From Actinocrinis sp046724665 (lineage in GTDB: Bacteria > Actinomycetota > Actinomycetes > Streptomycetales > Catenulisporaceae), in contig JBKOWZ010000292.1 of assembly GCA_046724665.1 (NCBI GenBank), positions 1-17,922 on the forward strand: DNA of 17,922 nucleotides, in the 5' to 3' direction. The translations under genes were made by a program, and so were the position numbers. The stretch's first letter is position 1. Every line of letters begins with the position of its first letter. The notes beneath the pieces were generated by a model. That model did not search any database, had not been told where the DNA came from, and worked only from the letters and a program-made list of their open reading frames with translations. Shown in pieces: positions 1 through 7,428 of this stretch.

Positions 1-157
1 GCGTACGACCGTTCCGAAGTAGCGAATCAGGACTGGGCGGTTACCCAGGGCTACCGCTACCTCCGATTCGACGCTACTCTTCGCGACATATGCGCACTTG
101 GCCGCGCTAAAGAGAAGTCCCGCAACGCCAGTGTGGTCGAGGGAAGGGGAGACCCCG
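1..157. other. Upstream region of the NsdA-like gene
   Basis: No gene is convincingly encoded here. One plus-strand frame is open from the window edge but only runs on as an out-of-frame shadow of the next gene. Imperfect inverted arms lie at 18-28 (AGTAGCGAATC) and 65-78 (GATTCGACGCTACT); they pair except for a 3-nt insertion. They enclose a short hairpin, CTGGG-N6-CCCAG, at 33-48. This could be the terminator of a gene left of the window or an operator; neither can be shown. A purine-rich ribosome binding site GGGAAGGGGA at 141-150 sets the start of the next gene. Confidence 0.4.
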
Positions 158-1573
158 ATGGCAGTTCGCACCGCCGCGGCACGCCAGCCGAATCAGCGGC
201 TCGCCGCGCTGATCCACGAGGCCGCCTGCTCCAACGCCGGCCTGGCGCGCCGGGTCAACATGGTCGGGGCGGAACACGGTCTCGACCTGCGGTACGACAA
301 GACCTCGGTGGCCCGGTGGCTGCGCGGCCAGCAGCCGCGCGGGATGGCCCCGACGCTGATCGCCGAGGCGCTCGGCCGCAAGCTCGGCCGTCCGGTGACG
401 GTCGAGGAGATCGGCATGGCGGACGGCCGCAACGGCTCCTCCAGCGTCGGCCTGCACTTCGCGCCGACCGCCGCGGCTGCCATCGAGGAGGCCACCGAGC
501 TGTGGCGGGCCGACGTGAGCCACCGCGAGTTCCTGCTCGGCTCCTCGTTCGCGGTCGCCGCGCTCATCGCGCCGAGCCGCGACTGGCTGATCACCCCGCC
601 GGACCCGGAGGTGGCCAGGCCGCTGTCGCTGGCCGGCCGTGGGCCGCGGGTCGGGCCCGGCGACGTGTACGCGGTGCGCGCCGCCACCAAGGCGTTCCGC
701 GAGCTCGACCACCAGTTCGGGTCCGGATACGTGCGCTCGATCGTCGTGCACTACCTCGACGAGGTGGTTGGCGAGATGCTCAACGGCGTCTACACCGAGC
801 GCACCGGCCGCGCGCTGTTCGCCGCGGCGGGGCAGCTGACCGAGCTGGCCGGCTACATGGCCGTGGACACCGGGCGGCACGGCCTCGCGCAGCGGTACTA
901 CATCCAGGCGCTGCGGCTCTCGCAGGCGGCCGGAGACCGCGCGTACGGCGGCTACGTCCTGGCCGCCGGGATGAGCCACCTGGCCGGGCAGCTCGGCTCG
1001 CCGCGCGAGATCACGCAATTGGCCAGGGCCGCGCAGGAGGGCGCGCGCGACCAGGCCACCGCGACGGCGCGGTCGATGTTCCACGCGGCCGAGGCGCGCG
1101 GGCACGCGGTGCTCGGCGACGTACGCTCCTGCGAGTCGGCGCTGCTGCGGGCGGCGCAGGAGATGGAGAAGGCGGAGCCGGAGAAGGACCCGGAGTGGAT
1201 CCAGCACTTCACCCCGGCGTATCTGGCCGACGAGTTCGCGCACTGTTACCGCGACCTGGACCGGCCGCGGCAGGCCAAGGACCACGCCGAGCGGGCGCTG
1301 GCCGGGCACGCCGAGCGGCACGTGCGCCGGCGCGCGGTGGACACGGTGCTGATCGCCACCGCCTACGTGCAGGAGCGCGAGGTCGAGGCGGCCTGCGCGG
1401 CGGGCACCGCGGCGATCGACCTGCTCGCCACGCTGCGCTCGCACCGCGGCGTCGAGTACCTGCACGACCTCGACCGCAGGCTCGACCCGTACCAGGAGAC
1501 CACGGCCGTGCGCGGCTTCCGCGAGCGGCTCGGGCGGCTCGCGGTGCGGCAGACGGCGGCCGTCGCCGCCTGA
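158..1573 (+). CDS. NsdA-like transcriptional regulator with TPR-like helical repeats
   Basis: This 471-residue protein resembles the Streptomyces regulators grouped with NsdA, a negative regulator of sporulation and antibiotic production. The N-terminal 90 residues hold the conserved block of that family: SNAGLARRV near residue 25, GLDLRYDKTSVARWLRGQQP at 41-60 and an LIAEALGRKLGR segment after it. I read this as a helix-turn-helix-like DNA-binding region. The rest is Ala-rich and alpha-helical, with TPR-like repeats; AQRYYIQALRLSQAAGDRAYGGYV is split over two helices in the middle. No signal peptide or membrane segment is evident, so it should be cytoplasmic. The ATG at 158 is chosen because of the ribosome binding site at 141-150 and because family similarity starts just after it; a TTG at 98 would add 20 unlike residues. 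Family assignment is from recognition of conserved blocks. Orthology to NsdA itself is not established, since actinomycetes carry several paralogues. Confidence 0.75.
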   Translation: MAVRTAAARQPNQRLAALIHEAACSNAGLARRVNMVGAEHGLDLRYDKTSVARWLRGQQPRGMAPTLIAEALGRKLGRPVTVEEIGMADGRNGSSSVGLHFAPTAAAAIEEATELWRADVSHREFLLGSSFAVAALIAPSRDWLITPPDPEVARPLSLAGRGPRVGPGDVYAVRAATKAFRELDHQFGSGYVRSIVVHYLDEVVGEMLNGVYTERTGRALFAAAGQLTELAGYMAVDTGRHGLAQRYYIQALRLSQAAGDRAYGGYVLAAGMSHLAGQLGSPREITQLARAAQEGARDQATATARSMFHAAEARGHAVLGDVRSCESALLRAAQEMEKAEPEKDPEWIQHFTPAYLADEFAHCYRDLDRPRQAKDHAERALAGHAERHVRRRAVDTVLIATAYVQEREVEAACAAGTAAIDLLATLRSHRGVEYLHDLDRRLDPYQETTAVRGFRERLGRLAVRQTAAVAA

Positions 1574-1591
1574 GCCGCCTGAGCTGCTTGA
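1565..1591 (+). repeat. Three 9-bp tandem repeats across the stop codon
   Basis: The last codons and stop of the NsdA-like gene, GCCGCCTGA (1565-1573), are followed at once by GCCGCCTGA (1574-1582) and GCTGCTTGA (1583-1591). The second copy is identical and the third differs at two positions. The stop codon is therefore repeated in frame three times. It looks like replication slippage followed by decay. Confidence 0.8.
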
Positions 1592-1792
1592 GCGGTCCGA
1601 ATGAACTGCTGAGGCCCCTGAGGCGTCAGCGTCTCGGTTCTGTGCCAAAAGGGGCGTGCCGGGCGTCCGCGCCTTGCCCGCGAGCGGCCGTTTTGGTTGG
1701 CTGATGCGGTGTCGGCTGACTTCCGGCACGATGTGGTGCGTCTATGTGCCGCCACGATCGCGAGTCCGTGCCGTTTGTGAGGATAGTGCGCC
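1574..1792. other. Intergenic region between the regulator and the membrane protein gene
   Basis: After the 9-bp repeats I see no gene, clear terminator hairpin or recognisable operator in this 219-bp stretch. A GTGAGGA segment at about 1777-1783 is a reasonable ribosome binding site for the GTG at 1793. The length leaves room for a promoter of the downstream gene, so the two plus-strand genes need not be co-transcribed. Confidence 0.5.
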
Positions 1793-2929
1793 GTGTCCCA
1801 GATGCCGGAGATGTCCGCCGCAGGTTGGGCCGAGCAGGGTTACGACCCCTCGGCGTACCCGCAGCAGGCCCAAGCCCAGACAGCGCAGACCCAGGGCGCG
1901 CACGCCCAGGCGGCGCAGCCCGCGGCCGTCTGGCAGCAGGACACCGAGCCCGACTGGGGCGCGTCGCAGCAGGGTTACCCGGAGCAGCAGTACTCGGAGC
2001 AGCAGTATCCGGCGCAGCAGGGCTACCAGCCGCAGCAGGCGGCCGGGCAGGACGCCGACTCGGGGCTGCCGACCGAGTTCGACCACCTGTTCCGCGACTC
2101 CACGCCGGACAGCCGCCGCGCGATAGACCGGCAGAAGCCGATGGTCGGCGGCGCCGGCCAGCCCTTCCCGCAGCAGCCCGGCCCCGGCCAGTATCAGGGT
2201 GCGCAGTTCCAGGGCGGTCCCGGTCCGTACCCGCAGTCCGACTACCAGCCTGACTACCAGCAGGGGGGCGGCTACGGCGAGCCGCCTTCAGGCGGGTTCG
2301 GCGGTGGCGGCGGATTCGGCGGGGCGCTGCGCAACCGCAGGAACCTGGCCATCGGCGGCGCCGTGGCCCTCGCCGCGATCATCGGCATCGTCATCGCGAC
2401 CTCGGGCGGTTCGCACGGAGCGCAGGCCTCGACGACGACCGGCGGCACGCCCACGGCCACGCCGAGCAAGACCACCGCGAAGCAGCAGGCCGACCAGATC
2501 TACCAGCTGATCGAGCAATCCAGCCAGCTGCGCTCGGACGCGAACAGCGCGGTGGTCGCCGTCAACGGCTGCAAGAACCTGGCCGCCGCGCAGAGCGCGC
2601 TGGCCGCCACCGCGCAGAAGCGGCAGGCGCAGGCGGACGGCGTCGCCAAGCTGGACGTCTCCGGCATCCAGAACGGCGCGCAGCTGGTCGAGCAGCTCAA
2701 GGCGGCCTGGGCCGCCTCGGCGCAGTACGACAACGCCTACGCGCAGCTGGCCGGCGACATGCAGGCCGGCAGCTGCAAGACCAGCACGGTGCGTAAGGAC
2801 TCGAACTATCAGGCCGCGCACCAGGCGGCCGGCGCGGCGGACGACGCGAAGGCCCAGGCGGCGCGGCTGTGGAACGACAACGTCGCCACGCCCCTGGGCG
2901 AATCGCAGGTCACCAGCGACAAGCTGTAG
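1793..2929 (+). CDS. Hypothetical single-pass membrane protein with Gln/Tyr/Gly-rich N-terminus
   Basis: I do not recognise a function for this 378-residue protein. Residues 1-180 are of low complexity and rich in Gln, Tyr, Gly and Pro, with pentad-like QQY/QQGY repeats at about 58-82 and a more conserved-looking EFDHLFRDS at 95-103. A basic stretch (LRNRRN) precedes one hydrophobic segment at about 185-204, then a Ser/Thr-rich linker. Residues 230-378 are Ala/Gln-rich and helical and contain the only two cysteines, C260 and C328, which could form a disulphide outside the membrane. By the positive-inside rule the disordered half is cytoplasmic and the helical domain extracytoplasmic. Start GTG at 1793 has a ribosome binding site (GTGAGGA). 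It ends 18 bp from the convergent narK stop, with no visible terminator between. Similar layouts occur in many actinobacterial envelope proteins of unknown role. Confidence 0.75.
   Translation: MSQMPEMSAAGWAEQGYDPSAYPQQAQAQTAQTQGAHAQAAQPAAVWQQDTEPDWGASQQGYPEQQYSEQQYPAQQGYQPQQAAGQDADSGLPTEFDHLFRDSTPDSRRAIDRQKPMVGGAGQPFPQQPGPGQYQGAQFQGGPGPYPQSDYQPDYQQGGGYGEPPSGGFGGGGGFGGALRNRRNLAIGGAVALAAIIGIVIATSGGSHGAQASTTTGGTPTATPSKTTAKQQADQIYQLIEQSSQLRSDANSAVVAVNGCKNLAAAQSALAATAQKRQAQADGVAKLDVSGIQNGAQLVEQLKAAWAASAQYDNAYAQLAGDMQAGSCKTSTVRKDSNYQAAHQAAGAADDAKAQAARLWNDNVATPLGESQVTSDKL
1967..2038 (+). repeat. Degenerate 15-bp coding repeats (QQ-Y motif)
   Basis: Inside the membrane protein gene, 15-bp units such as GAGCAGCAGTACTCG (1982-1996) and GAGCAGCAGTATCCG (1997-2011) follow each other, flanked by weaker copies on both sides. 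They encode EQQYS, EQQYP and AQQGY. The repeat keeps the reading frame and lengthens the Gln/Tyr-rich cytoplasmic segment. Confidence 0.7.
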
Positions 2930-2947
2930 ACCTCGTACGCGGACTGC

Positions 2948-4321
2948 TCACACCCCGGTGAGCCGGCCCGCCCGCGGCCGCATGTACACGGTCCAGGTGA
3001 CCACGAAGCACAGTCCGTAGAACGCGATGAAGGCGATGTACGCCGCGTTGCCGCTCTTGTAGGTCAGGAAGGACTCGCGGAAGGCGAAGTTGACCAGCGC
3101 TCCGCCGAACGCGCCGACCGCGCCGGCGATCCCGATCAGCGCCCCGGCCAGCCGCCGCGACTCGTTCTGCGCCGCGACCGGGTCGGCGCCTGAGGCCATG
3201 GCGAGGGTCGCCTTGGCCCGGAAGATGGCCGGGATCATCTTGTACGACGAGCCGTTGCCCAGGCCGCTGCACACGAACAGCAGGATGAAGCCGGTCACGA
3301 ACAGCCCGAGCGACTTCTGCTGCGAGGCGGCCAGCACAAGGCCGGCGGCGGCGGCCATCGCGACGAAGTTCCAGAAGGTGACCTTCGCCCCGCCGATCCG
3401 GTCGGCCAGCGCCCCGCCCACCGGCCGGATGAGCGAGCCGAGCAGCGGGCCGAGCCAGACGATGTCGGCCGCCTGCCGCGGGGTCCACTTGAACTGCACC
3501 TGGAGCACCTGGCCGAAGGCGAAGCTGAAGCCGATGAAGGACCCGAAGGTGCCGATGTAGAGCAATGACATGATCCAGGTGTGCGCGTCCTTGGTGGCGT
3601 CGCGCATCGCGCGCTTGTCGTTACGCATCTGGGTCAGGTTGTTCATGTACAGCGCGGCGCCGAGCATGGCGAGCACCACCAGCGGGATGTAGATCGCCAG
3701 CACCACCCGGGGGTGCGCGATGCCGGCCGTGGCCAGCACCAGGAGCCCGACCAGCTGTACCGCGGCCACGCCGATGTTCCCGCCGCCCGCGTTGAGCCCG
3801 AGCGCGGCGCCCTTGAGCCGCTCCGGGTAGAACGCGTTGATGTTGGCCATCGAGGAGGCGAAGTTGCCGCCGCCGACCCCGCCGACCGCCGCGAGGATCA
3901 TCAGGGTGCTGTACGAGACGCCCGGCTTGAGCAGCACCGCCGCCATGATGGACGGCACCAGCAGCATCGCGGCGCTGAACACCGTCCAGTTGCGCCCGCC
4001 GAACCTGGCCACCGCGAAGGTGTAGGGCAGCCGCAGCGCCGAGCCGACCACGGTCGGGATGGTGGTCAGGAAGAACTTCCCGGCGGGGTCCACATGGTAG
4101 GCCGGCCCGAGGAAGAGCACGAAGACCGACCAGAGGCTCCACACCGAGAAGCCCAGGTGCTCGGCGAGGATGGAGAAGATCAGGTTGCGCCGGGCGGTGC
4201 TCGCGCCCTGGCGCTCCCAGAAGGCGGCGTCCTCCGGGCGCCAGTCGGTGATCGCGGCCCTGGGACGGGCCGCCTGGATGACGGCGGTGTTGCCTGCGCC
4301 TGTCGAGGTCTCGGCGCTCAT
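2948..4321 (-). CDS. narK: Nitrate/nitrite transporter, NarK (NNP family, MFS)
   Basis: This 457-residue polytopic membrane protein belongs to the nitrate/nitrite porter branch of the major facilitator superfamily. The family's glycine-rich signature is clear in the first half (GGGNFASSMANINAFYPERL, followed by LNAGGGNIGVA), and a second copy lies in the later half (CSGLGNGSSYKMIPAIF). Arginines suited to anion binding occur in GSALRLPYTFAVARFGGR and GSLIRPVGGALADRIGG, matching the pair of substrate arginines known from E. coli NarK. About twelve hydrophobic segments are visible after a polar N-terminus of roughly 40 residues. Start ATG at 4321 has a strong AGGAGG about 5 nt upstream. It lies last in the nitrate cluster, 153 bp after nirD, in a gap that contains a GlnR-like half box, so it may have its own promoter. 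Import of nitrate for assimilation is the likely role; nitrite exchange or export cannot be excluded. Confidence 0.93.
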   Translation of the reverse strand: MSAETSTGAGNTAVIQAARPRAAITDWRPEDAAFWERQGASTARRNLIFSILAEHLGFSVWSLWSVFVLFLGPAYHVDPAGKFFLTTIPTVVGSALRLPYTFAVARFGGRNWTVFSAAMLLVPSIMAAVLLKPGVSYSTLMILAAVGGVGGGNFASSMANINAFYPERLKGAALGLNAGGGNIGVAAVQLVGLLVLATAGIAHPRVVLAIYIPLVVLAMLGAALYMNNLTQMRNDKRAMRDATKDAHTWIMSLLYIGTFGSFIGFSFAFGQVLQVQFKWTPRQAADIVWLGPLLGSLIRPVGGALADRIGGAKVTFWNFVAMAAAAGLVLAASQQKSLGLFVTGFILLFVCSGLGNGSSYKMIPAIFRAKATLAMASGADPVAAQNESRRLAGALIGIAGAVGAFGGALVNFAFRESFLTYKSGNAAYIAFIAFYGLCFVVTWTVYMRPRAGRLTGV

Positions 4322-4474
4322 GGTCGCCTCCTGCGGATGAATGCGTGGATACCGCTTGATGGCACCGGACGCTACGGACCACGCGTTTCAACCGGCCGCG
4401 CGCTCTCGTGCCTGCCCGTCAACTCGCCCGCATGCGCCGATTTCCGGGTCGTGACAATCGTGGCGCGGGCCACC
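4322..4474 (-). other. nirD-narK intergenic region, probable narK promoter region
   Basis: This 153-bp gap separates nirD from narK on the minus strand. Directly after the nirD stop is a small hairpin, GTGGC-N4-GCCAC (4460-4473), without a T-run. It then contains a GlnR-like half box at 4440-4455 and the narK ribosome binding site. The gap length and content suggest independent initiation at narK, but a -10/-35 pair is not clear. Confidence 0.45.
4440..4455 (-). promoter_or_regulatory. Candidate GlnR half box upstream of narK
   Basis: Read on the minus strand the site is GTCAC-N6-GAAAT. The GlnR consensus described for Streptomyces is built from gTnAc-N6-GaAAc units. The first element fits fully and the second at four of five positions, with the exact 6-nt spacing. 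A second adjacent unit in the same 11-bp register is not evident. It lies about 118 bp from the narK start, a reasonable distance for an activator site. Confidence 0.35.
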
Positions 4475-4819
4475 TCAGCGCTGCACCCACACCAGCCCGC
4501 GATAGCGGCGTACCGGATAGACCGGCAGCGCGATCGCCGGATCGTCGAGGCAGGTGCCGTTGCGCAGATCGAATACGTGCTTGTACATCGGTGAGGCGAC
4601 CGTCGGCACGCCGTCGCGCGACCCGGTCACGCCTCGCGAGATGACGTACGCGCCCGAGTACGGGTCCCGGTTGCCGGTCGCGTAGAGCTCCCCGGGCGTG
4701 GTGCGGAAGACCGCGATCTGCACGCCGTCGACGAGGGCTGCGACGCCCCGGCCCGGCGTGAGATCCGCGTACCGGCACACCGGCGTCCAGGTGTGCTGCC
4801 TGTTGGCGGTCACCGTCAT
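4475..4819 (-). CDS. nirD: Assimilatory nitrite reductase small subunit NirD
   Basis: This 114-residue cytoplasmic protein is the small subunit of the NADH-dependent nitrite reductase. It has the Rieske-like fold typical of NirD, with the conserved segment VASPMYKHVFDLRNGTCLDD at about 74-93, which parallels the ASPLKK...F.L.DGLC.ED stretch of E. coli NirD. The Cys-His pairs that bind a cluster in true Rieske proteins are absent, as is normal for NirD, so it should not hold a [2Fe-2S] cluster. The ATG at 4819 overlaps the nirB stop by 4 bp (ATGA) and is preceded by GAGGTGGGAG. Both support this start over an upstream extension into nirB. Translational coupling would keep NirB and NirD in balance. 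Confidence 0.92.
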   Translation of the reverse strand: MTVTANRQHTWTPVCRYADLTPGRGVAALVDGVQIAVFRTTPGELYATGNRDPYSGAYVISRGVTGSRDGVPTVASPMYKHVFDLRNGTCLDDPAIALPVYPVRRYRGLVWVQR

Positions 4820-7422
4820 GCTCCCACCTCGACCCGGACCGGCTCGCTCGCCCCGTCCTCGCGCGGCGGGGGGCCGATCTCCAGCAGCGGCTTGATCTGG
4901 CCGCGTTCGTACTCGAACTTGATCTCCGGGTCGGGCACGCCGGGGGCGTTGACGAAGGAGACGAAGCGGCGCAGCGTCTCGGGGTCCTCGATGGCGGCGC
5001 GCCACTCGTCGGTGTAGCTGGCCACGTGCCGGTCCATCAGCCGCTCCAGCTCCTCGCACAGGCCGAGCGAGTCCTCCATCACGACCGCGCGCAGGTGCTC
5101 GACGCCGCCCTCCATCCGCTCGATCCAGGCCGCGGTGCGCTCAAGCCGGTCGGCGGTGCGGATGTAGAACATCAGGAACCTGTCGATCGCCCGGACCAGC
5201 TGCTCGGCGGTCAGGTCGGTGGCCAGCAGGTCGGCGTGCCGCGGGCGGAAGCCGCCGTTGCCGCCGACGTACAGGTTCCAGCCGCGCTCGGTGGCGATGA
5301 CGCCGAAGTCCTTGCTCTGCGCCTCCGCGCACTCGCGGGCGCAGCCGGAGACCGCCGCCTTGACCTTGTGCGGGGCGCGAAGGCCCCGGTAGCGCAGCTC
5401 GAGCTCGATGGCCATCTTCACCGACTCCTGCACGCCGTAGCGGCACCACTCGGAGCCGACGCAGCTCTTGACCGTGCGCAGCGCCTTGCCATAGGCGTGC
5501 CCCGATTCGAAGCCGGCGTCCACCAGGCGCCGCCAGATCTGCGGCAGCTGCTCGACGCGGGCGCCGAACAGGTCGATGCGCTGCCCGCCGGTGATCTTCG
5601 TGTAGAGGCCGAAGTCCCGGGCCACCTCGCCGATCGCGATCAGCTTCTCCGGGGTGATCTCGCCGCCGGGGATGCGCGGCACCACCGAGTAGCTGCCGTT
5701 GCGCTGGAGGTTGGCCAGGAAGTGGTCGTTGGTGTCCTGGAGGGCGGCCTGCTCGCCGTCGAGGATGTGCCGGCTGGCACCCAGCGTCCCGCCGAGCGAG
5801 GCGAGGATCGAGGCGACCGCGGGCTTGCAGACCTCGCAGCCGTCCTCGCCGCGCCCGTGCTCGGCCAGCAGCCGCGTGAAGGTGTCGATGCCGCGCACCA
5901 GCACGATCTCGTACAGCTCGGCCCGGCTCTGCTCGAAGTGGTCGCACAGCGCCTTCGAGGTCTCCACCCCGGCCGAGGACAGCAGCTTGCCGAGCAGCGG
6001 CACGCAGGAGCCGCAGCCGGTGCCGGCCTTGGTACACGCCTTGATCGCGCCCACGTCGGCGCAGCCCTGCTCGTGGATCGCGGTGGTGATCGAGCCCTTG
6101 GTCACGTTGTGGCAGCTGCACACGATCGCCGAGTCCGGCAGCGCGTCCGGGCCGAGCGCGGGCGCCGCGCCGATGCTGGCCGGCAGCAGCAGCTGTTCGG
6201 GCGTGGCGGGCAGCGGGGTGTCGGTGCCGGCCAGCGGGCGCAGCGTCGAGTAGGCGGAGGCGTCGCCGACCAGGATGCCGCCGAGCAGGCGGCCGTCCTC
6301 GCCGATGACCAGCTTCTTGTAGAGTCCCGCGGTCGAGTCGCTGTAGAGGGCTGACAGCGCGCCGGGCGTGGTGCCGAAGGCGTCGCCGAACGAGGCGACC
6401 TCGACGCCGAGCAGCTTGAGCTTGGTGGACATGTCCGCGCTGTGGAAGGGCTTCGGGTCCGCGCCGAGCAGGTGGTCGGCGACCGTCTCAGCCATCGCAT
6501 ATCCGGGCGCGACCAGGCCGTAGACGCGGCCGTCCACAGCCTGTGCGCACTCGCCGATCGCGTAGATCGCCGGGTCCTCGGTGCGGCAGAACTCATCGAC
6601 GCGGATGCCGCCGCGCTCGCCGACGGCCAGGCCGGCGTCGCGGCCCAACTGGTCGCGCGCCCGCACGCCGGCCGCGAAGACGACCAGGTCCACCGGCAGG
6701 GCGCTGAGATCCTCGCCCTTCGCGAGTACGAGCGCGTAGACCGCGCCGTCCTCGCCGGTCTCCACGGCCTCGGTGCGCGTCGAGGCGTGCACGGTCACGC
6801 CGAGCGAGGTGATCCGGGACAGCAGCGCCTGGCCGCCGCCCTCGTCCACCTGCACGCCCATCAGCCGCGGCGCGAACTCGATCACGTGCGTCTCCAGGCC
6901 CATGGCCTTGAGCGCGCCCGCCGCCTCCAGCCCGAGCAGGCCGCCGCCGACCACCGCGCCGACCCTGCGCCCGGCCGCGAACTGCTTGATCGCTGCTACG
7001 TCCTCGATGGTGCGGTACACGAACGAGCCGGTCGCGTCGTGGCCGGGCACCGGCGGGACGAACGGGTACGAGCCGGTCGCCAGGATCAGCTCGTCGTACG
7101 GGTATTCGGCTCCTGACGCGGTGACCACCGCGCGGCGCTGCCGGTCGATCGCCGCGACCGGGTCGCCGAGGCGCACCTCGACGCCGGGCGGATCGGGGTA
7201 GCTCAGCTCCTCGGGGCTCGCCCCGTCGAACAGGGAGCTGAGATGCACGCGGTCGTACGCGCGGCGCGGCTCCTCGGCGAGCACGGTGATCCGCACCGGC
7301 GCCGCCGACCGGGCGGCGCGCTCGGCCAGCAACTCGGCGCAGCGGTGCCCGACCATGCCGTAGCCCGCGACGACGATGTGGCGCGCGCCGCCGGGCCGGG
7401 CCTCGGAGGTGAGCGAGTCCAT
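4816..7422 (-). CDS. nirB: Assimilatory nitrite reductase [NAD(P)H] large subunit NirB
   Basis: This 868-residue cytoplasmic enzyme reduces nitrite to ammonium with NAD(P)H. Domains in order: FAD-binding fold with GYGMVG at 20-25; NAD-binding fold with VVGGGLLG at 157-164; a BFD-type [2Fe-2S] domain with C435, C437, C470 and C473; a second, partial BFD-like segment with C529 and C532; a ferredoxin-like nitrite/sulphite reductase half-domain around 570-640; and the sirohaem/[4Fe-4S] domain with C654, C660, C694 and C698 (C-x5-C and C-x3-C). All expected cofactor ligands are present, and the length is close to the 847 residues of E. coli NirB. Start ATG at 7422 has GGAAAGGAA about 10 nt upstream and begins 6 nt after the stop of the preceding oxidoreductase gene, so the two are surely co-transcribed. 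The 3' end overlaps nirD. It needs sirohaem, which links it to the chelatase gene at 12324-13181. Confidence 0.96.
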   Translation of the reverse strand: MDSLTSEARPGGARHIVVAGYGMVGHRCAELLAERAARSAAPVRITVLAEEPRRAYDRVHLSSLFDGASPEELSYPDPPGVEVRLGDPVAAIDRQRRAVVTASGAEYPYDELILATGSYPFVPPVPGHDATGSFVYRTIEDVAAIKQFAAGRRVGAVVGGGLLGLEAAGALKAMGLETHVIEFAPRLMGVQVDEGGGQALLSRITSLGVTVHASTRTEAVETGEDGAVYALVLAKGEDLSALPVDLVVFAAGVRARDQLGRDAGLAVGERGGIRVDEFCRTEDPAIYAIGECAQAVDGRVYGLVAPGYAMAETVADHLLGADPKPFHSADMSTKLKLLGVEVASFGDAFGTTPGALSALYSDSTAGLYKKLVIGEDGRLLGGILVGDASAYSTLRPLAGTDTPLPATPEQLLLPASIGAAPALGPDALPDSAIVCSCHNVTKGSITTAIHEQGCADVGAIKACTKAGTGCGSCVPLLGKLLSSAGVETSKALCDHFEQSRAELYEIVLVRGIDTFTRLLAEHGRGEDGCEVCKPAVASILASLGGTLGASRHILDGEQAALQDTNDHFLANLQRNGSYSVVPRIPGGEITPEKLIAIGEVARDFGLYTKITGGQRIDLFGARVEQLPQIWRRLVDAGFESGHAYGKALRTVKSCVGSEWCRYGVQESVKMAIELELRYRGLRAPHKVKAAVSGCARECAEAQSKDFGVIATERGWNLYVGGNGGFRPRHADLLATDLTAEQLVRAIDRFLMFYIRTADRLERTAAWIERMEGGVEHLRAVVMEDSLGLCEELERLMDRHVASYTDEWRAAIEDPETLRRFVSFVNAPGVPDPEIKFEYERGQIKPLLEIGPPPREDGASEPVRVEVGA

Positions 7423-7428
7423 CCTGAA

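Noticed and set aside
1..97. Possible tRNA or small RNA at the left edge, suggested by the paired arms
   Set aside because: No T-loop consensus, acceptor stem or anticodon arm can be laid out, and the arms contain a 3-nt mismatch insertion.
107..1729. A long minus-strand open frame (540 codons) opposite the NsdA-like gene, and a 523-codon plus-strand frame at 133-1704
   Set aside because: Both are shadows of the real gene. Their composition is dominated by Arg, Gly, Pro and Ala, as expected for off-frame reading of GC-rich coding DNA, with no recognisable domain.
4475..4819. NirD as a true Rieske [2Fe-2S] protein
   Set aside because: The CxH...CxxH ligands are missing, as is normal for the NirD family.
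4820..5059. Upstream extension of the nirD frame
   Set aside because: It lies inside nirB and has no similarity to NirD. The ATG at 4819 has a ribosome binding site and the usual 4-bp overlap.
5026..6354. Long plus-strand frames opposite nirB, the flavoprotein gene and nasA (for example 5026-6354, 7810-9081, 9165-10766)
   Set aside because: They are composition-driven antisense frames without domains, and the minus-strand genes there are unambiguous.
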